64,000 bases of DNA, taken from Crocinitomicaceae bacterium. Lineage in GTDB: Bacteria; Bacteroidota; Bacteroidia; Flavobacteriales_D; Crocinitomicaceae. The position numbers and the translations under genes are program-made. The stretch spans positions 1 to 64,000 of the forward strand of contig JABURP010000116.1 of assembly GCA_014762645.1 (NCBI GenBank), in the 5' to 3' direction. The notes beneath the pieces are model-generated. The model was given only the letters and a program-made list of their open reading frames with translations. It made no database searches and was not told the DNA's origin. How positions within the stretch are numbered: the stretch's first letter is position 1; every line of letters begins with the position of its first letter. Positions 34,732 through 43,971 of this stretch are shown one piece after another.

Positions 34732-37700
34732 TTAAGCTTCCTGCTTAACGATCATCCATTGGCCGCTTTTTAAGAGTGGTTCTGCTTGCTTGTACTTAAC
34801 CGTTTTTGTTTCTCCGGTTTGCAAGTTTCGAATCTCAACTTTTTCGTTACGACCAATTTTTGGTGCAGCTGTAATTGGTTTTCTCTTCTTAACGCGTTGC
34901 GCCTGGTTGCCGGAACTCTCCATGGCTTCCTGATAACCGTCACTTCCTGAGAACTGTTCAGGTTGTTGCTTGTTAACGTGTGCATTTTCGTAAGCAGATC
35001 CACCAAAGCCTTGTGATTTCTGATCTTGAACCGCTTGTGTTTGTGGTTGATTCGGAAGATTGGCCTTACTTAAAAATCCAACTACTTCTTTACTCATCTT
35101 ACCAAGCATGGTTCTGAACAACTCATAGGACTCTTTCTTATAAATTACCAATGGATCTTTCTGCTCAATTGAAGCGTGTTGCACCGCCGTTCTCAGGTCA
35201 TCCATCTGACGTAAGTGCTCTTTCCACTCGTTATCAATAAATCCAAGTGTAATAATCTTCTCAATTTGCTTTTTCAAGCTTTTACCGCCTGTTTTGTGAG
35301 CTTCTTCCAAATCAACAACACAATTGATGGATTTTTCCCCGTCAGTAATTGGGAATGCCATGTTTTTGTATTTATCACTTTCGTTAGCGTATACCTGATC
35401 AATAACTGGTTTGGCAACTGTAGCTAATCGTTGTGATTTCTCGTTGTAAGCTGAAACAGCTTTATCGTAAATAGCGTCTACCAGGTCATTTGGGTTTGTG
35501 TTTTCAAACTCACTTCGTGTAATAGGAGATTGAATCTGCAAATACTGGATCAAGTCAATTTCAAAGGAATCAAAATCTTTGCTTGGATAATGATCATTCA
35601 CAATCTCCTCTGCCACGTCATAGAACATATTTGAGATGTCCAGTTCCAAACGATCTCCGTAAAGTGCATTTCGTCGCTTTTTGTAGATGGCGTTACGTTG
35701 TGCATTCATTACGTCATCATATTCCAACAACCGTTTACGCACACCAAAGGCATTCTCTTCCACTTTTTTCTGTGCCCGCTCTATGGATTTAGAGATCATG
35801 TTGTGTTGAATAACCTCTCCTTCTTTGTAACCGAAACGGTCCATCACTTTAGCAATACGCTCAGAACCGAATTTACGCATCAGGCTGTCTTCCAGTGATA
35901 CAAAAAACTGAGATGACCCCGGATCACCCTGACGACCTGCACGTCCTCTTAACTGACGGTCTACACGTCTTGAGTCATGTCGTTCCGTACCAATTATAGC
36001 CAAACCTCCTGCTTTTACAACTTCAGGAGTAAGTTTAATATCCGTACCACGACCGGCCATGTTGGTGGCGATTGTCACTTTTCCAGGTTGTCCTGCTTCT
36101 GCAACAATTTCCGACTCTTTCTGGTGGTGCTTGGCGTTAAGTACGTTGTGTGGGATGTTTCTCATTTGAAGCATCCTGCTTAACAATTCAGAAATTTCAA
36201 CAGTGGTTGTACCGACAAGCACAGGTCTTCCGGCTTCTACCAGGTTGTTGATTTCATCTATAACGGCATTAAATTTTTCTTTCTGTGTTTTGTACACTAG
36301 ATCCTGCTTGTCTTCTCTGGCAATTGGTTTGTTGGTTGGAATAACCACCACATCCAATTTGTAGATATCCCACATCTCCTGTGCTTCAGTTTCTGCCGTA
36401 CCGGTCATACCCGACAGTTTGTGGTACATTCTAAAGAAGTTCTGCAGTGTAACCGTTGCGTATGTTTGAGTAGCCGCTTCCACCTTTACGTTTTCTTTGG
36501 CTTCAATGGCCTGATGCAGTCCGTCAGAATAACGTCTACCATCCATAATACGTCCTGTCTGCTCATCTACAATCTTAACCTTACCGTCAATTAAAACGTA
36601 CTCATTCTCCTTTTCAAATAAGGTATACGCTTTCAACAACTGATTCATAGAGTGGATACGCTCAGACTTAACCTTATATTCTTTTACCAGTTCATCTTTC
36701 TGCTTGAGCATTTCCTTTCTTTCCATGCCTGATTTCTCAATTTCATTGAGTTGTGTAGCAACATCCGGCATGATATAGTAATCCGGGTTTTCACCTTCAG
36801 CAAGTAAGTCGATTCCCTTTTCAGTAAGATCAATTTGGTTATGTTTTTCATTGATAACGAAGTATAATTCCTTATCAATCTTAGGCATTTCACGCTCTCT
36901 GTCCTGCAGGTAATAATTTTCTGTTTTCTGCAACTGGGCTTTTATACCCGGTTCAGATAAAAACTTAATCAATGCTTTGTTTTTAGGCATAGCACGGTGA
37001 CATCTCAGCAAAGCATCACTTCCTTGCTGAAGTGTTTCTTTGTCAATAGATCCATCCTCCAAACCTTTTAATTTTTGTTTGGCTTCTATAATTAAGGAAT
37101 TGACGAGTTTTTTCTGTGCATTTACAACCTTTTCGATTTTGGGCTTTAGCTCATAAAACTCGTGTTTGTCTCCACCTGCTGTGGGACCTGAAATAATAAG
37201 TGGTGTACGAGCATCATCAATAAGGACTGAATCCACCTCATCAATAATTGCAAAGTGGTGTTTATGTTGAACAATCTGATCCGGGTCAGAGGACATGTTA
37301 TCTCTCAGGTAATCAAATCCAAATTCGTTATTGGTTCCAAATGTAATGTCAGCACGATACGCTTTTTTACGTTCCGGTGAATTTGGCTTGTGTTTATCAA
37401 TACAGTCCACTGATAATCCATGAAACTGATAAAGTGGCCCCATCCATTCGGAGTCCCTTTTAGCGAGGTAATCGTTTACGGTGACCAAGTGCACGCCTTT
37501 ACCCGGAAGCGCGTTTAGGTATACCGGCAAGGTAGCCACAAGGGTTTTACCTTCCCCTGTTTGCATCTCCGCAATATTTCCTTTATGTAACACAGCTCCA
37601 CCATACAACTGAACATCATAATGAACCATGTTCCAGGTAACTTGTGAACCCCCTGCTGTCCATGTTTTATGATAGATAGCTTTATCGCCGTCAATATCTA

Positions 37701-38136
37701 CAAAATCCCATTTTTCAGCCAATTCACGGTCATAATCCGTTGCGGTAACCACCACATCCTCATCTGCAGTAAATCGCTTAGCAGTTTCTTTTACAACGGC
37801 AAATGCTTCCGGTAGAATTCCTTCTAAAACCTCTTCAATCTCCTGATCTACTTCCTTTTTAAGCTTATCTACTTTGTTGTAGATCTCATCCTTTTGCTGA
37901 AAATCCATTCCCGGGTTATCTTCAACTTGTTTTTCGAGTCGGGTTATTTCATCTTCCAGGTTCTGAACGGCGGCAGCTATTTGCTCTTTAAAGCTGATTG
38001 TTTTAGCTCTCAATTCATCATTTGAAAGCGTTTCAATTTTGCTCTCATACGTTTTTACTTTCTCAACGTATGGCTGATATATCTTATCATCCTTCTTCGA
38101 CTTGCTTCCTACTATCTTCTTGAATATGTCTAACAT
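34732..38136 (-). CDS. secA: Preprotein translocase subunit SecA
   Basis: 1134 aa. The ATPase that drives proteins through SecYEG. Walker A is MQTGEGKT (about 191-198), Walker B/DEAD is DEVDSVLIDDA, and motif VI is GRAGRQGDPGSSQFF; the preprotein crosslinking, scaffold and wing regions are present. Two Bacteroidota traits are seen: a charged helical insertion near residues 50-105 and others in the middle, making it over 200 residues longer than E. coli SecA, and a C-terminus without the usual Cys/His zinc motif, ending instead in KIGRNEKVEIRNLQTGETKT and a short tail. It carries the first export step for the secreted proteins in this window. Confidence 0.96.
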   Translation of the reverse strand: MLDIFKKIVGSKSKKDDKIYQPYVEKVKTYESKIETLSNDELRAKTISFKEQIAAAVQNLEDEITRLEKQVEDNPGMDFQQKDEIYNKVDKLKKEVDQEIEEVLEGILPEAFAVVKETAKRFTADEDVVVTATDYDRELAEKWDFVDIDGDKAIYHKTWTAGGSQVTWNMVHYDVQLYGGAVLHKGNIAEMQTGEGKTLVATLPVYLNALPGKGVHLVTVNDYLAKRDSEWMGPLYQFHGLSVDCIDKHKPNSPERKKAYRADITFGTNNEFGFDYLRDNMSSDPDQIVQHKHHFAIIDEVDSVLIDDARTPLIISGPTAGGDKHEFYELKPKIEKVVNAQKKLVNSLIIEAKQKLKGLEDGSIDKETLQQGSDALLRCHRAMPKNKALIKFLSEPGIKAQLQKTENYYLQDREREMPKIDKELYFVINEKHNQIDLTEKGIDLLAEGENPDYYIMPDVATQLNEIEKSGMERKEMLKQKDELVKEYKVKSERIHSMNQLLKAYTLFEKENEYVLIDGKVKIVDEQTGRIMDGRRYSDGLHQAIEAKENVKVEAATQTYATVTLQNFFRMYHKLSGMTGTAETEAQEMWDIYKLDVVVIPTNKPIAREDKQDLVYKTQKEKFNAVIDEINNLVEAGRPVLVGTTTVEISELLSRMLQMRNIPHNVLNAKHHQKESEIVAEAGQPGKVTIATNMAGRGTDIKLTPEVVKAGGLAIIGTERHDSRRVDRQLRGRAGRQGDPGSSQFFVSLEDSLMRKFGSERIAKVMDRFGYKEGEVIQHNMISKSIERAQKKVEENAFGVRKRLLEYDDVMNAQRNAIYKKRRNALYGDRLELDISNMFYDVAEEIVNDHYPSKDFDSFEIDLIQYLQIQSPITRSEFENTNPNDLVDAIYDKAVSAYNEKSQRLATVAKPVIDQVYANESDKYKNMAFPITDGEKSINCVVDLEEAHKTGGKSLKKQIEKIITLGFIDNEWKEHLRQMDDLRTAVQHASIEQKDPLVIYKKESYELFRTMLGKMSKEVVGFLSKANLPNQPQTQAVQDQKSQGFGGSAYENAHVNKQQPEQFSGSDGYQEAMESSGNQAQRVKKRKPITAAPKIGRNEKVEIRNLQTGETKTVKYKQAEPLLKSGQWMIVKQEA

Positions 38137-38312
38137 TTTCTATTCCTTCTAAAAATGGGTTTGTAAAAATAAGAGGTTTGTTTGGTAATTCCTCCGTTGC
38201 GATCAAAAAATGACACAAACCATTCCATATAATGAAAAACGGACAAGATGGCCGATTATGCTCTCTTTTGTCGCAAACTTTGGCATTTAACTGACAATAT
38301 GAAAGTTAAAGG

Positions 38313-38347
38313 CAAAAAAAATCCCATCTGCTCAAGCAAATGGGATT
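38313..38347 (-). terminator. Rho-independent terminator of the DUF2795 gene
   Basis: AATCCCAT at 38320-38327 pairs with ATGGGATT at 38340-38347, and inside it TGCT (38329-38332) pairs with AGCA (38335-38338). On the minus strand a run of seven or more T follows directly (the A-run 38314-38320). It lies 25 bases after the stop. Confidence 0.92.
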
Positions 38348-38371
38348 GCAATTTTATCTGAGTAGTTACTA

Positions 38372-38593
38372 CTAATATTCATCTTCGTTGAAGAAGAAGT
38401 CTTCCTTTGTAGGATAATCCGGCCAGATCTCCTCTATACTTTCGTATGTTTCTCCCTCATCTTCGATTTCCTGCAAATTCTCCACTACTTCTAATGGTGC
38501 TCCCGTACGCATAGCAAAGTCGATTAACTCGTCTTTAGCTGCAGGCCACGGGGCGTCTTCAAGATATGAAGCCAATTCCAACGTCCAATACAT
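38372..38593 (-). CDS. DUF2795 family small protein
   Basis: 73 aa, acidic and cytoplasmic. It has the family core WTLELASYLEDAPWPAAKDE, LIDFAMRTGAPLEVVENLQE, and an Asp/Glu/Tyr-rich tail (IWPDYPTKEDFFFNEDEY). The family is small and without assigned function; the acidic tail is usual in Bacteroidota members. A strong terminator follows. It lies 93 bases downstream of the cobalamin adenosyltransferase gene. Confidence 0.88.
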   Translation of the reverse strand: MYWTLELASYLEDAPWPAAKDELIDFAMRTGAPLEVVENLQEIEDEGETYESIEEIWPDYPTKEDFFFNEDEY

Positions 38594-38686
38594 AATTTTA
38601 TCGTTTACTTTTTCGCAAATGAAATTTTTTTTCTCTTTAAAAGCAAGTATTTTGCCAAAAAAAAATCATTTTTCTTTATAATTCCT

Positions 38687-39235
38687 TTATTTACGGGGGA
38701 TCCAGGGGATCTCTTCTGCCTTAAGGTGAAGCGACAAATATCTACTATATACAAATAAGTAGTCACTCAATCGATTCAGATAGGCCAAAATCACCGGATC
38801 CTGAGGTGAAGATTGGTTTAATTCTACCACCAATCGTTCTGCTCTTCTACACACACAACGTGCGATATGAGCAAAAGATACAACCTGATGTCCTCCAGGA
38901 AGAACAAAGCTTTTCATGGGCTCTAGTTCTTCTTCCATCTTGTCAATGGCATCTTCCAACTTCTTCACATCTTCTTCCATTATTTCAGGTAACTGCATTT
39001 TTGACTTCTCCGGATCTGACGCCAGCCAGGATCCTAAGGTAAAAAGACGGTCCTGAATATAAATGATGTCTTGTTTTAATATATCATTTATTGTGGTATC
39101 ACGCAAGAGTCCCATGTATGAATTTAATTCATCCACTGTCCCATACGCATCAATCCTGGGGTTTGACTTCAAAACACGCGTTCCTCCGATTAACCCTGTA
39201 TTGCCCTGATCTCCCTTTTTAGTATATACTTTCAT
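38687..39235 (-). CDS. Cob(I)alamin adenosyltransferase, PduO type
   Basis: 182 aa. It transfers the 5'-deoxyadenosyl group of ATP to cob(I)alamin, giving adenosylcobalamin. The N-terminal ATP loop is KVYTKKGDQGNTGLIGGTRV; RIDAYGTVDELNSYMGLL and CRRAERLVVELN with YLNRLSDYLFVYSRYL complete the PduO-type helical bundle and its conserved Arg/Asp/Asn residues. No cobalamin biosynthesis or cobalamin-dependent enzyme gene is in the window, so it probably serves uptake of external cobalamin. Family identity is firm. Confidence 0.93.
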   Translation of the reverse strand: MKVYTKKGDQGNTGLIGGTRVLKSNPRIDAYGTVDELNSYMGLLRDTTINDILKQDIIYIQDRLFTLGSWLASDPEKSKMQLPEIMEEDVKKLEDAIDKMEEELEPMKSFVLPGGHQVVSFAHIARCVCRRAERLVVELNQSSPQDPVILAYLNRLSDYLFVYSRYLSLHLKAEEIPWIPRK

Positions 39236-39278
39236 TTGTTCTGTTGTTGTGCTAAGATGACATTCCTTACACGTAAAA

Positions 39279-40043
39279 TTAAATCTTCAAAACAAAGTGC
39301 TCCTTTGCCTGTTCCTTTCGCTTTAAAACAATCCCCATCCTGAAAAACTCCAGGCTAACATGAATCCTTTCATCCGATACAATCTTATCCCAGGCTTTCC
39401 GCATTCCTTCACTCCAGTTAATATCATCAAAAATGATAAAAGTATCGTTATGTGCTTTAGTTAAAATTGTTTCGAAATAGGATAATGTAGGTTCATAACC
39501 GTGATTTCCATCAATAAAAGCCAAATCCAATTTTTCCATTTGATTCAAAACATGTGGTAAAACTTCAGAAAACTCACCTTGTACATAGTGTATTTTTTCC
39601 GGTTGGTATTCGGCCCAAATCTCTCGAGCTTTTTCTTGAATATTTGAACATCCTTCAATGGTCAACACTTTGTTGGCATGCTGGGCAAGGTATGCTGTTC
39701 CAAAACCAAGGGATGTGCCCAGTTCCACACATTGCTCAAGCTTATAATGCTCTACAAGCTTGCTTAACAATCGTCCATATTTTTTTGAAATGCCCTGCAC
39801 ACGGACCAATTCAGAAATTTTCCTTTTCTGTTGATTACCTGATTTTCTGGAACCCTGCCCCAGATCAGTTATCGTTATCTCACGGTGGTCCCTGCTCAGT
39901 GAAGATCGGATCATCCGGATATAGGAATCATCTACGTCTCTCGTTTTACTCACTACTTCATTGTACATATCAAATACAAAAGGTGAGTGGATTCCATGCG
40001 CATTCACGGACTTTTTACGGTATTTCCAATAGGCTTTTATCAC
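39279..40043 (-). CDS. Class I SAM-dependent methyltransferase (O-methyltransferase-like)
   Basis: 254 aa. The N-terminal part (NAHGIHSPFVFDMYNEV) is characteristic of a Bacteroidota family. The Rossmann core follows: QCVELGTSLGFGTAYLAQHA (motif I), VLTIEGCSN, KLDLAFIDGNHGYEPTL (motif IV/V) and FIIFDDINWSEGMR. The substrate is unknown. The start is GTG at 40043: the codon before it gives CCA and then AGC and a TGA stop, so no in-frame ATG exists upstream, and the family's N-terminus begins here. It lies 43 bases upstream of the adenosyltransferase gene on the same strand. Confidence 0.82.
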   Translation of the reverse strand: MIKAYWKYRKKSVNAHGIHSPFVFDMYNEVVSKTRDVDDSYIRMIRSSLSRDHREITITDLGQGSRKSGNQQKRKISELVRVQGISKKYGRLLSKLVEHYKLEQCVELGTSLGFGTAYLAQHANKVLTIEGCSNIQEKAREIWAEYQPEKIHYVQGEFSEVLPHVLNQMEKLDLAFIDGNHGYEPTLSYFETILTKAHNDTFIIFDDINWSEGMRKAWDKIVSDERIHVSLEFFRMGIVLKRKEQAKEHFVLKI

Positions 40044-40070
40044 TGGGCTTCAAGATGCCGAATTTTCTCT

Positions 40071-40078
40071 TAATTTTG
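40071..40078 (+). promoter_or_regulatory. Putative -7 element (TAATTTTG) for the DUF4301 gene
   Basis: An exact TAnnTTTG match 27 bases before the TTG start at 40106. It supports a non-ATG start there rather than a much shorter protein. Confidence 0.4.
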
Positions 40079-40105
40079 AAGTTCGATTGACGAAATTAAG
40101 GCATT

Positions 40106-41512
40106 TTGCAAGACAAAACTGACATCCAACGTAAAAAAATAAAGCAAGGAAATCCAACCATTAACCTTCAGGATTCTTGTAGAATTGGAAACGGTATTCA
40201 GCAATTAACTTCAGCTGAAAAAGCACATTTAATTCAGCTGTACCAGGAGCGCAAAGATGCATTGGAGATTTGCTTTTTTATTCCGGCAAGTGGTTCAGGA
40301 TCAAGGATGTTTAGCGATTTTTATGCCTATCTGAGTGAACCAGAAAATCTGGATTTACAAAAGGCTGCGCAAAATTTTATGGCCAACATTCAAAACCTGG
40401 CGATCTTTCAAAAGTTGTCAGATGATTGGAAGGAAAAAATCCGTCAAAATGCTGTTCATCCGACAGAATTTCTGCATTATTTACTCTCAGAACAGGGATT
40501 AAACCTGGGAAATCTTCCAAAAGGTATGATTCCTTTTCACCAATACGGTGACCGTGTTCTCAATCCGTTTCAGGAGCATTTGATACAGGGATCAACAATT
40601 GGAAATTCTTCCTCACAGTTTCACTTCACGATTAACAAGCAGTTTGAAGATGAAATTAAGGCTAGTTTGCGGCAAGTTGAGCAGGATTACGGAGTAACTT
40701 ATAATTTCTCTTTTTCTGAGCAGGACCCGGACACTCATTCAATTGCATTTACTCCAGATTTGGAACCCGCAGCTAATGGTTCAGGAAAGATAATAACCCG
40801 ACCTGCTGGTCATGGTGCCTTGATCAAAAACCTGAACAAAATTATTGCTGATCTTGTCTTTATCCGCAACATAGACAATATGCAGCATCAGGAAAAGGCC
40901 ACAGCATCAAATCAAACCCGGCAACAGCTGGCAGGCGCATTATTACGATTTCAGGATGATATTCGGGAAATCCTGGAAAAAGTGACTAACAATGAAAATT
41001 TCAGTGAAGATGTTCGTTCCTTCAATGAAACGTATGATATGCGCATTCCGGATGATCTCTTTGGAGATAGAGAATTCGTGCTGAATTACTTTAACCGGCC
41101 ACTTCGCGTCTGCGGAATGGTTAAAAACGAAGGCGCACCGGGTGGAGGTCCGTTTTGGGTGAAAAATAATGGCTATTTGACACGCCAGATAATTGAAAAA
41201 TCACAGATTGATGATCATCCTGAGCAAATAAAACTGATGGAGACGGCGACACACTTTAACCCGGTTGAATTGGTTTGTTCCGTTAGAGATTATACTGGAA
41301 ATAAATTTGATTTAAGCCAGTTTGTGGATGAACATCAGTATTTCATAGTGCATAAAACGCAGGAAGGCAAATCAATTCAGTACATTGAACAGCCCGGACT
41401 TTGGAATGGCGCCATGGCTCATTGGTTAACTTTATTCTATGAAATTGACAGTGCGTGTTTCAGTCCTGTAAAAACGGTGATGGATTTGTTAAAACCAGCA
41501 CACCAAGGCTAA
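40106..41512 (+). CDS. DUF4301 family protein with a TTG start
   Basis: 468 aa, cytoplasmic. Sequence blocks fit DUF4301: FFIPASGSGSRMFSDFYAYL (a loop like the G-x-G-x-G-T-R-M loop of sugar nucleotidyltransferases), RPAGHGALIKNLNKI, CGMVKNEGAPGGGPFWV and THFNPVELVCSVRDYTG. The resemblance to UDP-sugar pyrophosphorylases is suggestive; activity is not known. The frame has a stop at 40097-40099 and no ATG before residue 68, so TTG at 40106 (MQDKTDIQ...) is the likely start. Its last four bases overlap the convergent FeoB-associated gene. Confidence 0.85.
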   Translation: MQDKTDIQRKKIKQGNPTINLQDSCRIGNGIQQLTSAEKAHLIQLYQERKDALEICFFIPASGSGSRMFSDFYAYLSEPENLDLQKAAQNFMANIQNLAIFQKLSDDWKEKIRQNAVHPTEFLHYLLSEQGLNLGNLPKGMIPFHQYGDRVLNPFQEHLIQGSTIGNSSSQFHFTINKQFEDEIKASLRQVEQDYGVTYNFSFSEQDPDTHSIAFTPDLEPAANGSGKIITRPAGHGALIKNLNKIIADLVFIRNIDNMQHQEKATASNQTRQQLAGALLRFQDDIREILEKVTNNENFSEDVRSFNETYDMRIPDDLFGDREFVLNYFNRPLRVCGMVKNEGAPGGGPFWVKNNGYLTRQIIEKSQIDDHPEQIKLMETATHFNPVELVCSVRDYTGNKFDLSQFVDEHQYFIVHKTQEGKSIQYIEQPGLWNGAMAHWLTLFYEIDSACFSPVKTVMDLLKPAHQG

Positions 41513-41634
41513 CAATCACATTTATCGCAACCTGATCCTTTTGATTTTTTCACTTTTGACCGGTAAAAACGGAACACCAGATAGACAATAGCTAACCCAA
41601 AAAGACTATATACTATGATCTGTTGTGTATCCAT
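41509..41634 (-). CDS. FeoB-associated Cys-rich membrane protein, 41 aa
   Basis: A very short gene missed by length filters. The ATG at 41634 directly follows the feoB stop (41637-41635), and the TAG is at 41511-41509. The product is one membrane helix (IIVYSLFGLAIVYLVFRFY), a basic stretch (RSKVKKSKGS) and a Cys-rich tail ending GCDKCDC. This layout fits the FeoB-associated Cys-rich family, which in some bacteria is proposed to take the place of FeoC or to handle ferrous iron at the inner face. It completes a feoA-feoB-small-protein operon with no spaces between genes. Confidence 0.85.
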   Translation of the reverse strand: MDTQQIIVYSLFGLAIVYLVFRFYRSKVKKSKGSGCDKCDC

Positions 41635-43704
41635 TTATTTTAAAAGTTGGAACGCAATGAATGCAGCAAAATAGGCCAAAAGTGTCATGTACAGGAACTG
41701 TAAACCTGTCCATTTTATTGATTTGGTTTCTTTATATGTGACGGCTACTGTGCTCAAACATTGCAAGGCAAATGCATAAAACAACAGCAACGAAACACTC
41801 GTAGCGAACCCAAAAGCCAGAGAACCATTGGCAGATCTTTCTTTTTTAAGTTTATCCCTGATGGTCAGTTCTTCATCTGAATTAATGGAATATATGGTTG
41901 ACATGGTGCTCACAAATACTTCACGTGCTGCCAAGGAAGAAATAAGTGCGATTCCAATTTTCCAGTCGTACCCCAAAGGTTCAATGGCTGGTTCAATGCT
42001 TCGTCCCATAATTCCCAGGTAAGAATTTTCCAGTTTAAAGGCATCAATTTTTTCCTGTGGTACATTTTCCTGCTGAGTGGTTTTGGACAAAACTGTTTCT
42101 GCATTTTTGAATTTTTCTCCACCGTTAGTAGCCAGAACAAACAAAATAATTGAAGTGGCCAGAATTATCCTTCCAGCATCCCAAACAAATGAGCGGACAT
42201 TGTTCCACACAGAAATCAATACGGATTTAATCTCCGGGACCAGATATTCAGGCATATCAATGAGGAGATAACTTTTAAATTTTGTTTTGATGATTGCTTT
42301 TAAGACCAGTGCAACAATCAGTGACATTACAATTCCGAGCAGGTACATCCCCATAAGCATCAGCCCCTGTACCTGAAATATTCCTACAAACTTGTCATCC
42401 GGAATTATCAGTCCAATAATTACAATATATACCGGAATTCGGGCCGAGCAAGTCATAAGAGGAGTAATCAGAATGGTAATCATCCGCTCTTTGGTGTTCT
42501 CAATGGTGCGTGCAGACATTATTGCCGGTACAGCACAGGCCATACCAGATATCATTGGAACAACACTCTTCCCGCTCATACCAAAACGTTGCATGAACTT
42601 ATCCATCAAGAAAACGATTCGTTGCATGTAGCCCGATTCCTCCAGTAATGCAAACAGAAAAAACAGAATGGCGATTTGCGGCACAAAAATGAGGACACCT
42701 CCGATACCCGGAATAAGACCTTGTGATAACAAGTCTGAAAAATACCCTTCCGGCAATGTGTCACTGGTCCAGGAAGATAAAGACGCAATGCCCGAATCAA
42801 TCCAATCCATTGGATATGCAGCTAAGAGGAATATGGCCTGGAAGATGCCGAATAAAATTGCCAGGAAAATGACATATCCCCAAACATTGTGGGTCAATAC
42901 GCGGTCAAGTTGAGTTGTAAAATCAATAGCTTTGGACTTATCGATCTCAACAGACTGTTCCACCAGTTTTCCAAGGAATTTGTACCTCAGAATAGACTCG
43001 TTGGTTTTCCATTCCTTGATATTTACGCCGTGATGTTCTGCAAATTTGGAATAGTCTCCTCCCCCATTGGCTAACTGTAAAAAAGCCGTATACGGATGTT
43101 CCGAGTTCGTAATTTTCTTAAAAGAGAGAAGCGTATCCAGATCACTTTCCCGTACAAAATGAATATCGCGTTCAACAATATCAGTTTTCTCCAACAAGGC
43201 ATCTTTTAACTCGTCCAAACCCGTTTTGTGTTTGGCATCTACCAAAATAACCGGGACACCCAATTGCGCCGAAAGTTTATCTACATCAATAAAAATTCCC
43301 CTCTTTTTTGCCAGTTCGGAGAAATTAATTGCCAGTACCATGGGTTTATTGAGGTCCCTAACCTGATCAAACAGGTAGAGACTACGCTTCATGTTGAGTG
43401 CATTGGCCAGTACGATTAGTTTATCCGGAAACTCATTTTCAGGAGTTTCCATCAGGTATTGTACCACCAACTCTTCATCTGAAGACTTTGGAAAGAGGCT
43501 ACTTATTCCCGGGAGGTCAATGAGCTCTATTTTCTGATCCTGGTGTTCAAAAAAGCCCTTGTTTTTGTCTACCGTAACGCCCGGATAATTACCCGTTTTT
43601 TGTTTTAAGCCGCAAAGTTTATTGAAAAGTGTGGTTTTCCCCAAATTGGCGTTTCCGATCAACGCCACGCGTAAATTGCTTTTTATGGAAGGATCTTCTT
43701 TCAA
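41635..43704 (-). CDS. feoB: Ferrous iron transport protein B (FeoB)
   Basis: 689 aa, inner-membrane Fe(II) transporter. The N-terminal G domain has G1 GNANLGKTTLFN (about 17-28; note Asn-Ala-Asn-Leu, where Asn-Pro-Asn-Cys/Ser is usual), G2 region GNYPGVTVDKNKG and G3 DLPG (63-66). The helical GDI domain follows, then about eight membrane segments with the Gate motifs (GIGGVLIFVPQIAILFFLF, GMACAVPAIMSARTIEN, CSARIPVYIVI), where the Cys and nearby polar residues are thought to line the path. The gene abuts feoA upstream and the 41-aa Cys-rich gene downstream without any gap. Confidence 0.96.
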   Translation of the reverse strand: MKEDPSIKSNLRVALIGNANLGKTTLFNKLCGLKQKTGNYPGVTVDKNKGFFEHQDQKIELIDLPGISSLFPKSSDEELVVQYLMETPENEFPDKLIVLANALNMKRSLYLFDQVRDLNKPMVLAINFSELAKKRGIFIDVDKLSAQLGVPVILVDAKHKTGLDELKDALLEKTDIVERDIHFVRESDLDTLLSFKKITNSEHPYTAFLQLANGGGDYSKFAEHHGVNIKEWKTNESILRYKFLGKLVEQSVEIDKSKAIDFTTQLDRVLTHNVWGYVIFLAILFGIFQAIFLLAAYPMDWIDSGIASLSSWTSDTLPEGYFSDLLSQGLIPGIGGVLIFVPQIAILFFLFALLEESGYMQRIVFLMDKFMQRFGMSGKSVVPMISGMACAVPAIMSARTIENTKERMITILITPLMTCSARIPVYIVIIGLIIPDDKFVGIFQVQGLMLMGMYLLGIVMSLIVALVLKAIIKTKFKSYLLIDMPEYLVPEIKSVLISVWNNVRSFVWDAGRIILATSIILFVLATNGGEKFKNAETVLSKTTQQENVPQEKIDAFKLENSYLGIMGRSIEPAIEPLGYDWKIGIALISSLAAREVFVSTMSTIYSINSDEELTIRDKLKKERSANGSLAFGFATSVSLLLFYAFALQCLSTVAVTYKETKSIKWTGLQFLYMTLLAYFAAFIAFQLLK

Positions 43705-43920
43705 TTATTTGACAAGAATGCAATCAGCTTCAGATTTGCGCAGAGCGATCAAACTATCATCTACTTTTATATACACCGGACCGTTAAATGGCGCTTTACC
43801 AATCAGAGTAAACGAAGCGCCCGGCAGGATACCAAACTCAAACAATTTAGCTGAAAACGAGCCTTCCAGGATTTCAATGATCGTCCCCGTAAAATATTTT
43901 TCAAGTGTTGATAGTTTCAT
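43705..43920 (-). CDS. feoA: Ferrous iron transport protein A (FeoA)
   Basis: 71 aa, an SH3-like FeoA-domain protein that acts with FeoB in Fe(II) uptake. Features: KLFEFGILPGASFTLIGKAP and VYIKVDDSLIALRKSEADCI, which are standard for the FeoA domain. Its stop is immediately followed by the feoB ATG. A TATATTTG promoter-like box and a small inverted repeat precede it, and a perfect eight-base palindrome lies about 50 bases upstream. Confidence 0.93.
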   Translation of the reverse strand: MKLSTLEKYFTGTIIEILEGSFSAKLFEFGILPGASFTLIGKAPFNGPVYIKVDDSLIALRKSEADCILVK

Positions 43921-43922
43921 TA

Positions 43923-43938
43923 CACTACAAATATAGTG
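43923..43938 (-). promoter_or_regulatory. Putative feoA promoter -7 box overlapped by an inverted repeat
   Basis: On the minus strand TATATTTG (43935-43928) matches TAnnTTTG, seven bases before the feoA ATG. The same bases lie inside CACTA-CAAATA-TAGTG (43923-43938), a 5+5 inverted repeat that could be an operator. A TTG (minus 43961-43959) is 23 bases upstream. Confidence 0.4.
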
Positions 43939-43971
43939 AACTGCATCCTATTTAGATTCAATCCAGATAAG

